A DNA stretch of 64,000 nt, taken from NCBI RefSeq assembly GCF_900078385.1, contig NZ_FLQR01000001.1, positions 124,001 through 188,000 on the forward strand. The letters are read 5' to 3'. The notes beneath the pieces were generated by a model. It did not search any database, was not told where the DNA came from, and saw only the letters and a list, made by a program, of their open reading frames with translations. The position numbers and the translations under genes were made by a program. Every line of letters starts with the position of its first letter. The stretch's first letter is position 1. This document shows positions 1 through 8,560 of the stretch, piece by piece. The stretch comes from an uncultured Microbacterium sp. Its GTDB lineage: Bacteria; Actinomycetota; Actinomycetes; Actinomycetales; Microbacteriaceae.

Positions 1-1
1 G

Positions 2-64
2 GGAATGTCGAGACTCAACACGACCGTGGTCAAATCCAGAGGCATACAGAAGGGGTTGGCGTGA
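2..64 (+). CDS. C-terminal end of an upstream gene (partial)
   Basis: One frame is open from the left edge and stops at TGA 62-64, giving about 20 codons ending in KGLA. The stop overlaps the GTG start of the SIR2 gene in a GTGA arrangement, the usual sign of translational coupling. If real, the SIR2 gene is the second gene of an operon whose first gene lies outside the window. The fragment is too short to identify and contains AGA and ATA codons, unusual for this genome but not for a mobile element. It could be chance. Confidence 0.3.
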   Translation, partial: GMSRLNTTVVKSRGIQKGLA

Positions 65-3000
65 CTCGACCAGAATGGACCTCCCACGGCGTTACGCTGC
101 CCCGCGTCATCGAGGACGCGTTCACCGCGAACAAGCTCGTGTTCTTCTGCGGGGCCGGCGTCTCATCCGCACCGCCCTCCGAACTCCCCGGCTTCCGAGG
201 GCTCGCCCGACACGTCGCGACCGCACTGGGGCATCCCGACCTGGTCCCCGAGGACAAGAACATTCCCGTCCAGTTCGACGTCGTCATGGGCAAGCTCAAC
301 GAGATCAGCGGCGACATCCACAGCCGCGTGAGCTCGCGGCTCAAGGTTGCCGTGACGCCAAACGACTACCACCGCGACATTTGGCAGATCGCGACAGCGC
401 AGGGCAACACGCCCAGGCTCGTCACCACCAACTTTGACCTCCTCTTCGAGGCCGCCGCGGCCGAGCTCTCCATCCCCACGACCCCCTACGTCGCGCCCAC
501 ACTGCCGCTGGGCGACGACTTCTCTGGCCTCGTGCACCTGCACGGCGTCGTCGACCCACCGCCCGCGACCCGCATGGTACTGACCGACCAGGACTTCGGA
601 CGCGCCTACATCACTGAAGGCTGGGCAACCCAGTTCCTCACCCGAATGTTCGCGCGCTACACGATCGTCCTCATCGGCTACAGCGCCGAGGACTCCATCG
701 TCCAATACCTCAACAGGGCGCTCCCGCCCGGCACGCGACGGCTGGCCTTCGACAAGAGCACGTCCGACCGTGAGCTCTGGGACCGACTGGACATCACACC
801 GATACCGTTCCCATCTACGCCGGACGACCAATACGGCGCCCTCGCGGCGTTCCTCCAGAGCTGGCGCCAACGGGTCACCGCCGACGCCGCGGAACGCTTC
901 GACGCGGTGGGGCGGTTCGTGGAGGCCGGCGTCGAGGCAGCGGAAGCCGACACGGACGCAGCCAGATGGATACTGTCTGATCCCGAGCTCGCCCGCCACT
1001 TCCGAACGCATGCCGCCGCCACCGAGTGGCTCCGAGCGCTGGACGGCATTGGAGTGCTCGACAAAGCCTTCTCTGATGAGGTCGACCCATCACTGGAGAC
1101 TAAGGAGTGGGCCCAGTGGATCCGCTCATCCATCGACGACGACGATGGCGCGACCCTCCTCGCGGTGCTCGCCGCCCACGAGGGCCGGATGCACGAGCAC
1201 CTGTGGTTTCAGATCTGGCACAAGCTCTACGGCGACTTCAACGGAACACAAGCCCACCGGAAGCTCGTCTTCGTGCTCGCTGCCGCAGACCTCGGACGTG
1301 ATGACGGCCGGCTGTCAGCACTTGTGCCGCGCATCGTCGAGAACAACCCGGAGACAGCCGAGCGCCTCCTCGTCCACCTTCTTGAACCGACCCTCCGAAT
1401 GAAGGTCGCGAGCGGCTGGGGGCTCTGGGCTGACTCGCTCGAGACGCGGCTGCGGCTCCGGTGGAGGACCTCGCTCCTCAAGGACGCGTGGCCGCGACTG
1501 ATGCCCGCGCTGAAGGATCGTGGCCACCTCCTAACCGCCATCCTCAATCTCATCCGTACCGTCGAGACAACCGACGCGTTCTTCACTGGTCGCGAACGAC
1601 CCGAGGCGATCTCGGTGCGACGGCAGCAAGTCGAGGATGCTGGCCGCTCCCTGCGCGACGACGCCTACATCCTCGTGGTCGACATGGGCCGCGATCTGCT
1701 CCGGGAGGCGGTGCAGAACCACGGCACCACCGAGGCCCTGCGGCTCCTCGACGATCAGTCGGAGATGAATCGCCGGCTCGCTATCGACGCACTCGCCGAG
1801 GCGCGCAGCTCAGAAGGCGAGGCTCTGCTGAGTTTGCTGATCCAACGGGGTCTGCCGTTCGACTTCCGTGGCCGCTCCGAGGTATTCCGTCTCATCAAGT
1901 TCGCATACCCCAACTCGGGCGACGTTGCCAAGGCGGCCTTCGTCGAGTACATCCAGGCCGCGAGCGGGGTGCCCGAAGACGACGAGATCACCGTCTACGC
2001 GCGCTACAACGTCCTCGTGTGGCTCAACAGCGTCGCCCCGGACGATGAGCAGGTGCGCAACCTCCGGACTGAGTACGAGCGGGAACAGGGGTTCGAGCCC
2101 GACCCGGCTCCGAATCTCACCGCCGGATTCAGACTCAGCGACCCCGAGCCGTCGAAAGAGGCGGAGGGAATCTTTGTTGAACTTGACCCCGATGCTCTGG
2201 TCGCTGCACTCGCAGATTCGGACGAGCTCAGTGATGAGTACTCGAATGGACGGGTGCTCCGCGAACTCGGTGCGTATCTCGAGAAGTGGCCGAGCCGTCA
2301 CCTTGATGTCCTAGATGCCATGGTCGCCGCCGGGTTAGAGAACGATGCGGCCTGGCGGACCGTGATCCAGGATCTCGTTCGCCGGGACGCGTGGATTGCT
2401 GGCGAGATTCTTGAGCGCATGCACGCGAAGGCGGAGAATCCCCAGCTCGTAGCCGCACGGATCGTGTTCGCGACCGCGTACCCCGACAATCAGCTGGGCG
2501 GCCCGCTTACCAACCCGGTCGAGAGGGCGCGCCTTCTCCTCGGTCTGTGGATGCTGTGCACGCATGAGCACTCGCATGCGCCGTCGACGAACCCTGCCGA
2601 GGCCCGAAGCTCGGATCGCGGTTCGCTGGCTCACCACTACACGGAGACTCTGCTCCGCGCGGCTGATCAAGACGGCGACGAGGCGAGACTCACGGACGAG
2701 GGCACGGCGGGCCTTCTCCTGCTCCTCAATGGGCAGGTTGACAACCCAGCGGATCCGAGCCCAATGATGGTGGCCGAGTACGCGCCGCACATCGCGTACC
2801 GCGCGCCGGAGTGGTTCGAGGAACATCTTGCGCCCCGACTCGCTGTTCTTGACCACACGCCGCAGGCGTTGACGCTGTGGGCAGGTCTGCTGGTACGAGG
2901 GCTCAGGTCGGGGTCGATGCGCCAGCGATTCCGAGAACAGATCCGCGTTGGCTGGGGGCAGGTCGCCGCATCGCTTCCTTCGCTAGTCGAGTACTACCTA

Positions 3001-3552
3001 CAGACCCATGCGGTGTGTTTCGCCTTTGATTCGAGTCCGGAAGACTCCGAGTGGCCCGATGCCTTCCTGACGCACGCGGAGCCCAACATCAGAGCCCGGT
3101 GGATTCGCGCTGTCGCGCACTACTTCGATCGAAGCGACGCGACCTTTCAGGACCTCCTGTTCGGTCATTGGCAACACCGAATCGACGGGCAACCGGCTAT
3201 CGCGCCAGATGAGCAACGGGCTCTATTGCGCTGGTTGACCCTCCCCAACATCGACGTTGAGCGAGCGGCTCAACTTTTCACGGGCGGTCCTACGGTCGCC
3301 GTCGACGAGGACGTACTCCATGACTACTACGACCTAGAGGACTTCCCGCACGACTACTATCCGGCCGATTATCTGCGAGTCGCTAATCACCTGATGCAGG
3401 GCACCCGATTCCCACCGCCCTTCGCTGCTCAGCTCGTTGACGTCTCCCGCGCCGTCGCAGGCAGCAACCCCAGCCTCGCTCGCGCCGCGCTGAACACAGT
3501 TCTGAGCCTGGGCTATTCGCCGGCACGAGCCGTGTTGCGAGAGCTCGGCTAG
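61..3552 (+). CDS. SIR2-domain protein, probable anti-phage NADase
   Basis: The predicted protein has 1163 residues. Residues 1-270 form a SIR2-like Rossmann domain: GAGVS at 31-35, TTNFD at 122-126, the catalytic-type HLHG at 159-162 and GYSAEDS at 206-212. The remaining 890 residues have no motif I recognise and look helical, perhaps repeat-like. Known defence sirtuins (DSR1/DSR2 and relatives) share the design of an N-terminal NAD-hydrolysing SIR2 domain and a long C-terminal sensor. The defence role here is inferred from this architecture and from its place in a mobile element. The GTG start at 61 has an AGAAGGGG ribosome-binding site and overlaps a possible upstream stop codon. The same frame is open to the window edge, so a longer protein cannot be fully excluded. 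Confidence 0.85.
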   Translation: MTRPEWTSHGVTLPRVIEDAFTANKLVFFCGAGVSSAPPSELPGFRGLARHVATALGHPDLVPEDKNIPVQFDVVMGKLNEISGDIHSRVSSRLKVAVTPNDYHRDIWQIATAQGNTPRLVTTNFDLLFEAAAAELSIPTTPYVAPTLPLGDDFSGLVHLHGVVDPPPATRMVLTDQDFGRAYITEGWATQFLTRMFARYTIVLIGYSAEDSIVQYLNRALPPGTRRLAFDKSTSDRELWDRLDITPIPFPSTPDDQYGALAAFLQSWRQRVTADAAERFDAVGRFVEAGVEAAEADTDAARWILSDPELARHFRTHAAATEWLRALDGIGVLDKAFSDEVDPSLETKEWAQWIRSSIDDDDGATLLAVLAAHEGRMHEHLWFQIWHKLYGDFNGTQAHRKLVFVLAAADLGRDDGRLSALVPRIVENNPETAERLLVHLLEPTLRMKVASGWGLWADSLETRLRLRWRTSLLKDAWPRLMPALKDRGHLLTAILNLIRTVETTDAFFTGRERPEAISVRRQQVEDAGRSLRDDAYILVVDMGRDLLREAVQNHGTTEALRLLDDQSEMNRRLAIDALAEARSSEGEALLSLLIQRGLPFDFRGRSEVFRLIKFAYPNSGDVAKAAFVEYIQAASGVPEDDEITVYARYNVLVWLNSVAPDDEQVRNLRTEYEREQGFEPDPAPNLTAGFRLSDPEPSKEAEGIFVELDPDALVAALADSDELSDEYSNGRVLRELGAYLEKWPSRHLDVLDAMVAAGLENDAAWRTVIQDLVRRDAWIAGEILERMHAKAENPQLVAARIVFATAYPDNQLGGPLTNPVERARLLLGLWMLCTHEHSHAPSTNPAEARSSDRGSLAHHYTETLLRAADQDGDEARLTDEGTAGLLLLLNGQVDNPADPSPMMVAEYAPHIAYRAPEWFEEHLAPRLAVLDHTPQALTLWAGLLVRGLRSGSMRQRFREQIRVGWGQVAASLPSLVEYYLQTHAVCFAFDSSPEDSEWPDAFLTHAEPNIRARWIRAVAHYFDRSDATFQDLLFGHWQHRIDGQPAIAPDEQRALLRWLTLPNIDVERAAQLFTGGPTVAVDEDVLHDYYDLEDFPHDYYPADYLRVANHLMQGTRFPPPFAAQLVDVSRAVAGSNPSLARAALNTVLSLGYSPARAVLRELG

Positions 3553-4341
3553 ATGAGCTAGACGGAGCGCATCGTCGGGTCGTGCAATCGACCCGCAGCG
3601 CGCTGTCGTCGTGGAGCATCCACGGCCGACGCCATCGACAAGCTCGCCGCCCGCCGTCGGCGTCACGAGTCTCGGACAACGCGAGCAATGGTGTGAGGAC
3701 TGTATCCAAAGCCACGACCGATGGACGCAGCAGACTCGCCCGCCGGGTTGGCCTCGCGAGCACGCGCGACGTCGATCTTCGTCATGCCGCGGCCGCGGCC
3801 GCTGCAGATGCCCGCCCGGGTGGGTGCTCATGGGAAGTACGTCCCGACAGTGGAGGGGCAGGAGGCGTTCACCGGCCGAGCCGTAAGCGCGTTGCACGAG
3901 CATCTTGGGTTTCTGGCGAGGGCTGCGAATACCACACCGTGACTCACTCCGCAGAGCTCGCGTCCTCCACCTGGCAGGTCCGTCTCGACTGCCGCCTCGG
4001 GTTCGCGAGGTCATCGGCACCGGGCTGGTGACGACGAGCCTGCAAGCCGGTAGGCAATTGTCCTGCGCCGTATCGTTGCCGAACCTCCCGAGCCGTTTCC
4101 TCGCTCACCGAACTCGATTCGCGGTAGACCGGTACGTGACGATGCGCGATAGAGGACACCTCCCCTGGCAAGCACGGGCACGATGACCGATCATCCCCTT
4201 GGAACACCGCGAGGCGAAGAACATAAGCGATGCACGCAGGCACCAATGGTGGGCGACACCCTTTGAAACCGCTTGGCTACAGATACCTGCAACGCAGAAA
4301 AATCCCTGGATAACCGCGAAAACCTGACCTACCCTGGCGTC
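3553..4341. other. Gene-free stretch between SIR2 and relaxase genes
   Basis: No frame shows a convincing start, ribosome-binding site and protein-like composition. A short in-frame run ending near 3695 (basic, ADAIDKLAARRRRH) reads like the tail of a decayed protein, but nothing before it supports a gene. The stretch may be eroded mobile-element DNA that also holds the promoter of the relaxase gene. Confidence 0.5.
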
Positions 4342-7083
4342 ATGCGGGGAGGCTTGGAGCGATGGAAGAGGGGTGTTGAATCCCGCGGGGTTCGGCACGC
4401 GATCTCGTACGCTCTCGAGGGCACGTGCGACGCCCACCTGCCCTACTCGACGGGCACCGAAGCGCTCGGGGCGTATGGCGCAGCATCCGATTCAACCGTC
4501 TCTCGGTTCATCGTCGACAACGGCGTCATCACGACAGACCAACTCACGGCCGGCGGCCTTCGTGTCTGGCTCACTGGGCACGACCCGGTCACGGGGGAGG
4601 AGCGAGGCCACCAGCGGTTGAGCCCTGACGCGGACTTGGTGCTCGACGCCACGCTTAACCACCCGAAGTCCTACAGCATCGCGGCGTTGCTGCATCCCGA
4701 GCTCGCTGCCGAGTTCGAGGCGCTGCAAGACCGGCTGCGGGAGCGCATCCTGCTCACCTGGCATACCGAGCTCAACGCGCGACGCGGGCACGGTGGGCTC
4801 CTCCGCGAGGAGATCACGCGCATCGAGGTCGTCGAGCTGCAGCACCGCCGGTCCCGGGCGCTCGACCCGCACATCCACCGACACCTCTGGCTGAACATCA
4901 AAGTGCTCGGCGCGGACGGCAAGTGGTCGAACCTCGACTCCCGCGTCGCGATGAAGCTACACACGGTCATCAACGCCGAAGGCGAGCTCGCGGCCCGTAC
5001 AGACCCCGCGTGGATCGCCGCCCTTGCGCGCCATGGGTACAGAATCGACGGCGCGGGGGAAATCGGCGAACTCGCCAGCGCCGTCCGCCCGCTCTCCCGC
5101 CGGTCGTCGCAGATCGAGACGAACCGGGCGCGTCTGATAGCGGAGTGGTCGGCTGTGCACGGGGGATCGGCGCCGAGCGTCGAAGTGCTCCATCAGATCG
5201 ACCGGCGCGCCTGGGCGGTGGCGCGACCGAACAAGCCGACCGACCTCGACGAGGTGTCGTGGGAGTCGCGCGTCCGCGACGAGATCGCGGCGATCGATCC
5301 GAGCTTGATCACGGCGCGTGCGCCGATCGCCGTCGCCGCGACAGACCTGCCTGCCCTCGATCTCGATCTGCTCGCTGCAGCGGCGATCGTGGATGCGGAC
5401 GAACGATCCACATCATGTGGCGGGCGATTCAGCACCTTTGACATCCGCGCCGGCGCGACGCGCGCGCTCTCACGCACCGGCATCGTTGAGCCACGTGATC
5501 AGCTCGACAGTGTGATTGCCGAGATCACAGCGCGCGCCGCGAGGGCCGTGTATCGGCTCGTTGCAGAGGTTCCGCCCGCGCACGTTAAGGCCTTCATGGC
5601 CACCGAGACGGTGCGGGCCAAGGTGCGTCTCGACGGACGCCTTGACGTGCTCGCCCAGCCGGGCCGCTCGCTCCTGCCGAACGAGTTGCATCGTTTCGCG
5701 CCGAACGAGGACAACTCAACACTCGATACTTCGCAGCGCGTTGCGGCGTGCGCGATCGCAGGGACCGACGGGCTCGTCACGGTCACCGGCCCTGCTGGCA
5801 CGGGCAAAACGACGATGATGCGTGCTGCGTTCGCCGCGCTCGGGGCGCAACGGCGGCGGATGCTCGTCGTCGCGCCGACCCGGAAAGCGGCGTCGGTGGC
5901 GTCTCGCGAGGTCGGGGCTGCGGCATCCAGCATTCATGCACTGCTCGCCGACCACGGCTACCGGTGGGGTGCCGATCAGGCCGGCGCGAAGGTGTGGACA
6001 CGACTACGCGTGGGGGAGATCGATCCCAGCACGGGTATCACGTATGGCGGGCCAGCGCAGTACGTGTTCCGTGCTCGCGATCGAATCGTGGTCGATGAAG
6101 CCGGCATGGTCGATCTGCAGACGGCGAACGTCCTCGTCGAGCTCGCGATCGAGCAGGGGGGAGGGGTCGCGTTCGTCGGGGACCCGTACCAGGCGATGCC
6201 GGTGGGGCACTCCGGTGCGATGGGTTCGGCGATTCGGCACGCGAACGCCGCGGTTGAGCTTGATACGGTGCACCGGTTCCGCGATCCCGAGTACGCGGCG
6301 CTCACTCTCCGGTTGCGAGACGCGCGCGACCGTGAGGGCGCGTTCGCGGTCGCCGGCGAGCTGGCGGAGCGCGGGCATGTCGAGCGAGTTGCTCATCATG
6401 ATGCAGCCCGTGAGCGGATGGTCGGCGCCTACTTGGAGTGGCACGCGCGTGGCAAGCGGGTGACGTTGGTGTCCGCTACCAACGCTGAGGCTGATGCCAT
6501 CAACGACGCGATCCAGCAGAGGCGAGTCGATCACGGCGAGCTGGATCCCGGCGTCGTCGCGTGGGGGATGGGGGAGCAGCGCATCCTCGTCGGCGACACG
6601 GTCCAGACTCGCCGCAACGACCGGCTCACGGGCGTCGAGAATCGTGCGCAGTGGATCGTGCGCGGCATCGGCGAGGAGTTCGTCGATCTTGTGTCAGTTG
6701 GCGACAGCGGCGAGTTGCGGCGAGTGTCTGCCGAGTATGCGCGGGAGCATCTGCAGCTCGCGTACGCGTCGACGGTGCATGGCGTGCAGGGCGACACCGC
6801 CGATGCGGCCGTGGTCGGGCCGGATGTGGACGCGGCGGGACTGTACGTGGGCCTCACCCGCGGGCGGGTGCACAACCTCGCGATCGTGGTCGCGCGGACG
6901 GATATCGACGCCCGCGAGCATCTCGTCGAGTCGATGCAGCGCGGCACACCGGAGTTGACGATGCAGGATGCCGTGCGCGCGGCTCAGGCGGAGTTGCGGC
7001 GCGCGGCGCGCGGCGCGTACAGGTGGCCAGTAGCCGGGTCAGTAGGTCGGGCGCCTGAATCTGGTCGCGGCCTAAGCCTTTAG
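4342..7083 (+). CDS. MobF-family relaxase with SF1 helicase domain
   Basis: A 913-residue TrwC/TraA-like conjugative relaxase. The N-terminal relaxase domain has the metal-binding histidine triad in DPHIHRHLW (H177, H179, H181) and tyrosines near residues 23-45 that could nick DNA. The C-terminal half is a RecD/TraI-type helicase with Walker A GPAGTGKT near residue 482, Walker B VVDEAG near 585 and the late motif STVHGVQGD. It would nick oriT and unwind the strand for transfer. At 913 residues it is at the short end of the family. ATG 4342 begins the conserved-looking protein. A TTG at 4273 would add 23 residues but has no ribosome-binding site. No coupling protein or type IV secretion gene is present here, so the element may be mobilised by another system. 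Confidence 0.88.
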   Translation: MRGGLERWKRGVESRGVRHAISYALEGTCDAHLPYSTGTEALGAYGAASDSTVSRFIVDNGVITTDQLTAGGLRVWLTGHDPVTGEERGHQRLSPDADLVLDATLNHPKSYSIAALLHPELAAEFEALQDRLRERILLTWHTELNARRGHGGLLREEITRIEVVELQHRRSRALDPHIHRHLWLNIKVLGADGKWSNLDSRVAMKLHTVINAEGELAARTDPAWIAALARHGYRIDGAGEIGELASAVRPLSRRSSQIETNRARLIAEWSAVHGGSAPSVEVLHQIDRRAWAVARPNKPTDLDEVSWESRVRDEIAAIDPSLITARAPIAVAATDLPALDLDLLAAAAIVDADERSTSCGGRFSTFDIRAGATRALSRTGIVEPRDQLDSVIAEITARAARAVYRLVAEVPPAHVKAFMATETVRAKVRLDGRLDVLAQPGRSLLPNELHRFAPNEDNSTLDTSQRVAACAIAGTDGLVTVTGPAGTGKTTMMRAAFAALGAQRRRMLVVAPTRKAASVASREVGAAASSIHALLADHGYRWGADQAGAKVWTRLRVGEIDPSTGITYGGPAQYVFRARDRIVVDEAGMVDLQTANVLVELAIEQGGGVAFVGDPYQAMPVGHSGAMGSAIRHANAAVELDTVHRFRDPEYAALTLRLRDARDREGAFAVAGELAERGHVERVAHHDAARERMVGAYLEWHARGKRVTLVSATNAEADAINDAIQQRRVDHGELDPGVVAWGMGEQRILVGDTVQTRRNDRLTGVENRAQWIVRGIGEEFVDLVSVGDSGELRRVSAEYAREHLQLAYASTVHGVQGDTADAAVVGPDVDAAGLYVGLTRGRVHNLAIVVARTDIDAREHLVESMQRGTPELTMQDAVRAAQAELRRAARGAYRWPVAGSVGRAPESGRGLSL

Positions 7084-7297
7084 TCCACTGGCGCGCGCTC
7101 ACCGCGAATAGAGGTCGAGGTCGGCCATCGTTGACCCGCGACTAGCGCCTACATCTTCTACCCTCCGACCGTTCCCCGCGGATGGGCCCGCGGAGCCCGG
7201 TGGCCGAGTGCGCGCGGCACCCTAATCGCTTCTCGTGGCGATTGGGGAGGGCCAGCACGGATCGTCCGCTGTACCGCAGTTCACGTCTGCCTACTCG

Positions 7298-8560
7298 TCA
7301 CTCCGCCTCAGCGACCGCAGCGGCATACAGGTCCGCTGGGAGCCGAGGCATGCCTTTGCGTATAGCCACCGAGGCGAAACTCTGTTGCAGGAAGCTCGAG
7401 TAGGGAGGTAGGAGTCTGCCAATCCTCTTGTGGCCGGGCCAGATGACGAACTCGTCGGGCGTCTTCGTTGGCGTGACAGCCTCGGATGTCCACTCGTTGA
7501 CCGCAATATCGTACTCGGCGCAGTCTTCTGTCAGAAGATTTACGGTCAGGAACAGGTCGCGTGACCTCGACAACTTCCACGCCTCTGCCGCTCGATTCTT
7601 CGACTGCTTCGACGCCCGAGGATTACGAACTGCTGTCAGCGTCGTGAAGCGCCAGGTCTTGTCTCTAAGCGTCAGGTCGCACTCGGGAGTCAGAAGGATG
7701 CGAATCCGTTCGAAGGGCTCCGATGCTCCATCGACCACAAACAAATCGCCCGTGCTCGCCTCAGACGTAGCCAAAGAGCTGTCGGGCACCACAGCGCTGT
7801 AGTGCAAGACTCGGCGAAGCGAGCTCGCGTCGTCGAGCGCACCGTCAGGAGCCACATCGCCGAGTATCACCTTGAGCGGCCCGATTCGGTTCAATACGTT
7901 TGCCGCGATGAGGTCGCGCATCATGACCGGAAGCTCCGCGTCATCAGCTGCCGCGGCTCGTTGAATAGACGCCACCCAATCGTGTTGCGCTCGTGAGAAC
8001 TGGTGAAAGACATTGATTTCGGCATCAACGTAAGCGGTGCGCCACGCGTTAAGGACTGTGAGGGCCGGCCGGGAGGAAACCCAGCTGCCGATGGTTTCGA
8101 AGAGGTCAGGTTTCAGCTCACTCTTGCTGAATACATGCACCCGCTCGTTGTAAACCGGAAAGTCCGTCTCGAGGCCTTCGCGCAAGGAGGTCCTTACCTC
8201 GTCGAGTGACTCGTTCGTAGCAATGAATACTGGTAGTGCAGTTTGCTCGAGGAGCGCAGCAATGAAGGCGATGTTTCGGTCGATGATCTCTCGGGAGAGA
8301 GTAGACGGGACCGGCACTCCGGCCGGAATTTCAATCTCGGACTCATCATCGACGTCGGTCAGTGCCCAGTCCATCACGATCAGCGCGAACTGCTTCCAAT
8401 GAACCAGCGACTCCGGCGGGGGCAGTCTCTTCAGCTTCACTGTAGGGATCGCCTCGTCGTCGAGCTGCTTCAGCAGGTCGTCGATATCGCTCTCCTGTCC
8501 GATGCGATCGTCAATCACAACTGCAGCGCCGCGTACAACATCCATGGCGGTTGCGGTCAT
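7298..8560 (-). CDS. Receiver-domain protein with uncharacterised C-terminal effector half
   Basis: A 420-residue protein, last gene of a three-gene operon; its start overlaps the kinase stop by 4 nt. Residues 10-155 fit a response-regulator receiver: acidic pair D17-D18 (VIDDR), phospho-acceptor D64 at the end of beta 3 (IVMDW), T115 after beta 4 (FIATN) and K147 after beta 5 (FSKSE). The other 260 residues contain no DNA-binding HTH. They include an LLTPECDL motif and a C-terminal RIGRLLPPY...FASVAIRKGMP segment, which I associate only with uncharacterised proteins next to GHKL ATPases. The likely role is phosphorylation-controlled output of the upstream kinase. The output reaction is unknown. 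Confidence 0.7.
   Translation of the reverse strand: MTATAMDVVRGAAVVIDDRIGQESDIDDLLKQLDDEAIPTVKLKRLPPPESLVHWKQFALIVMDWALTDVDDESEIEIPAGVPVPSTLSREIIDRNIAFIAALLEQTALPVFIATNESLDEVRTSLREGLETDFPVYNERVHVFSKSELKPDLFETIGSWVSSRPALTVLNAWRTAYVDAEINVFHQFSRAQHDWVASIQRAAAADDAELPVMMRDLIAANVLNRIGPLKVILGDVAPDGALDDASSLRRVLHYSAVVPDSSLATSEASTGDLFVVDGASEPFERIRILLTPECDLTLRDKTWRFTTLTAVRNPRASKQSKNRAAEAWKLSRSRDLFLTVNLLTEDCAEYDIAVNEWTSEAVTPTKTPDEFVIWPGHKRIGRLLPPYSSFLQQSFASVAIRKGMPRLPADLYAAAVAEAE

Noticed and set aside
3721..3942. Short plus-strand frame of 73 codons in the gap before the relaxase
   Set aside because: No ribosome-binding site, no recognised motif, and mixed composition. It could be a remnant but cannot be supported as a gene.
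4273..4341. TTG start 23 codons before the relaxase ATG
   Set aside because: No ribosome-binding site or -10 at suitable distance, and the extra peptide is atypical for MobF N-termini.
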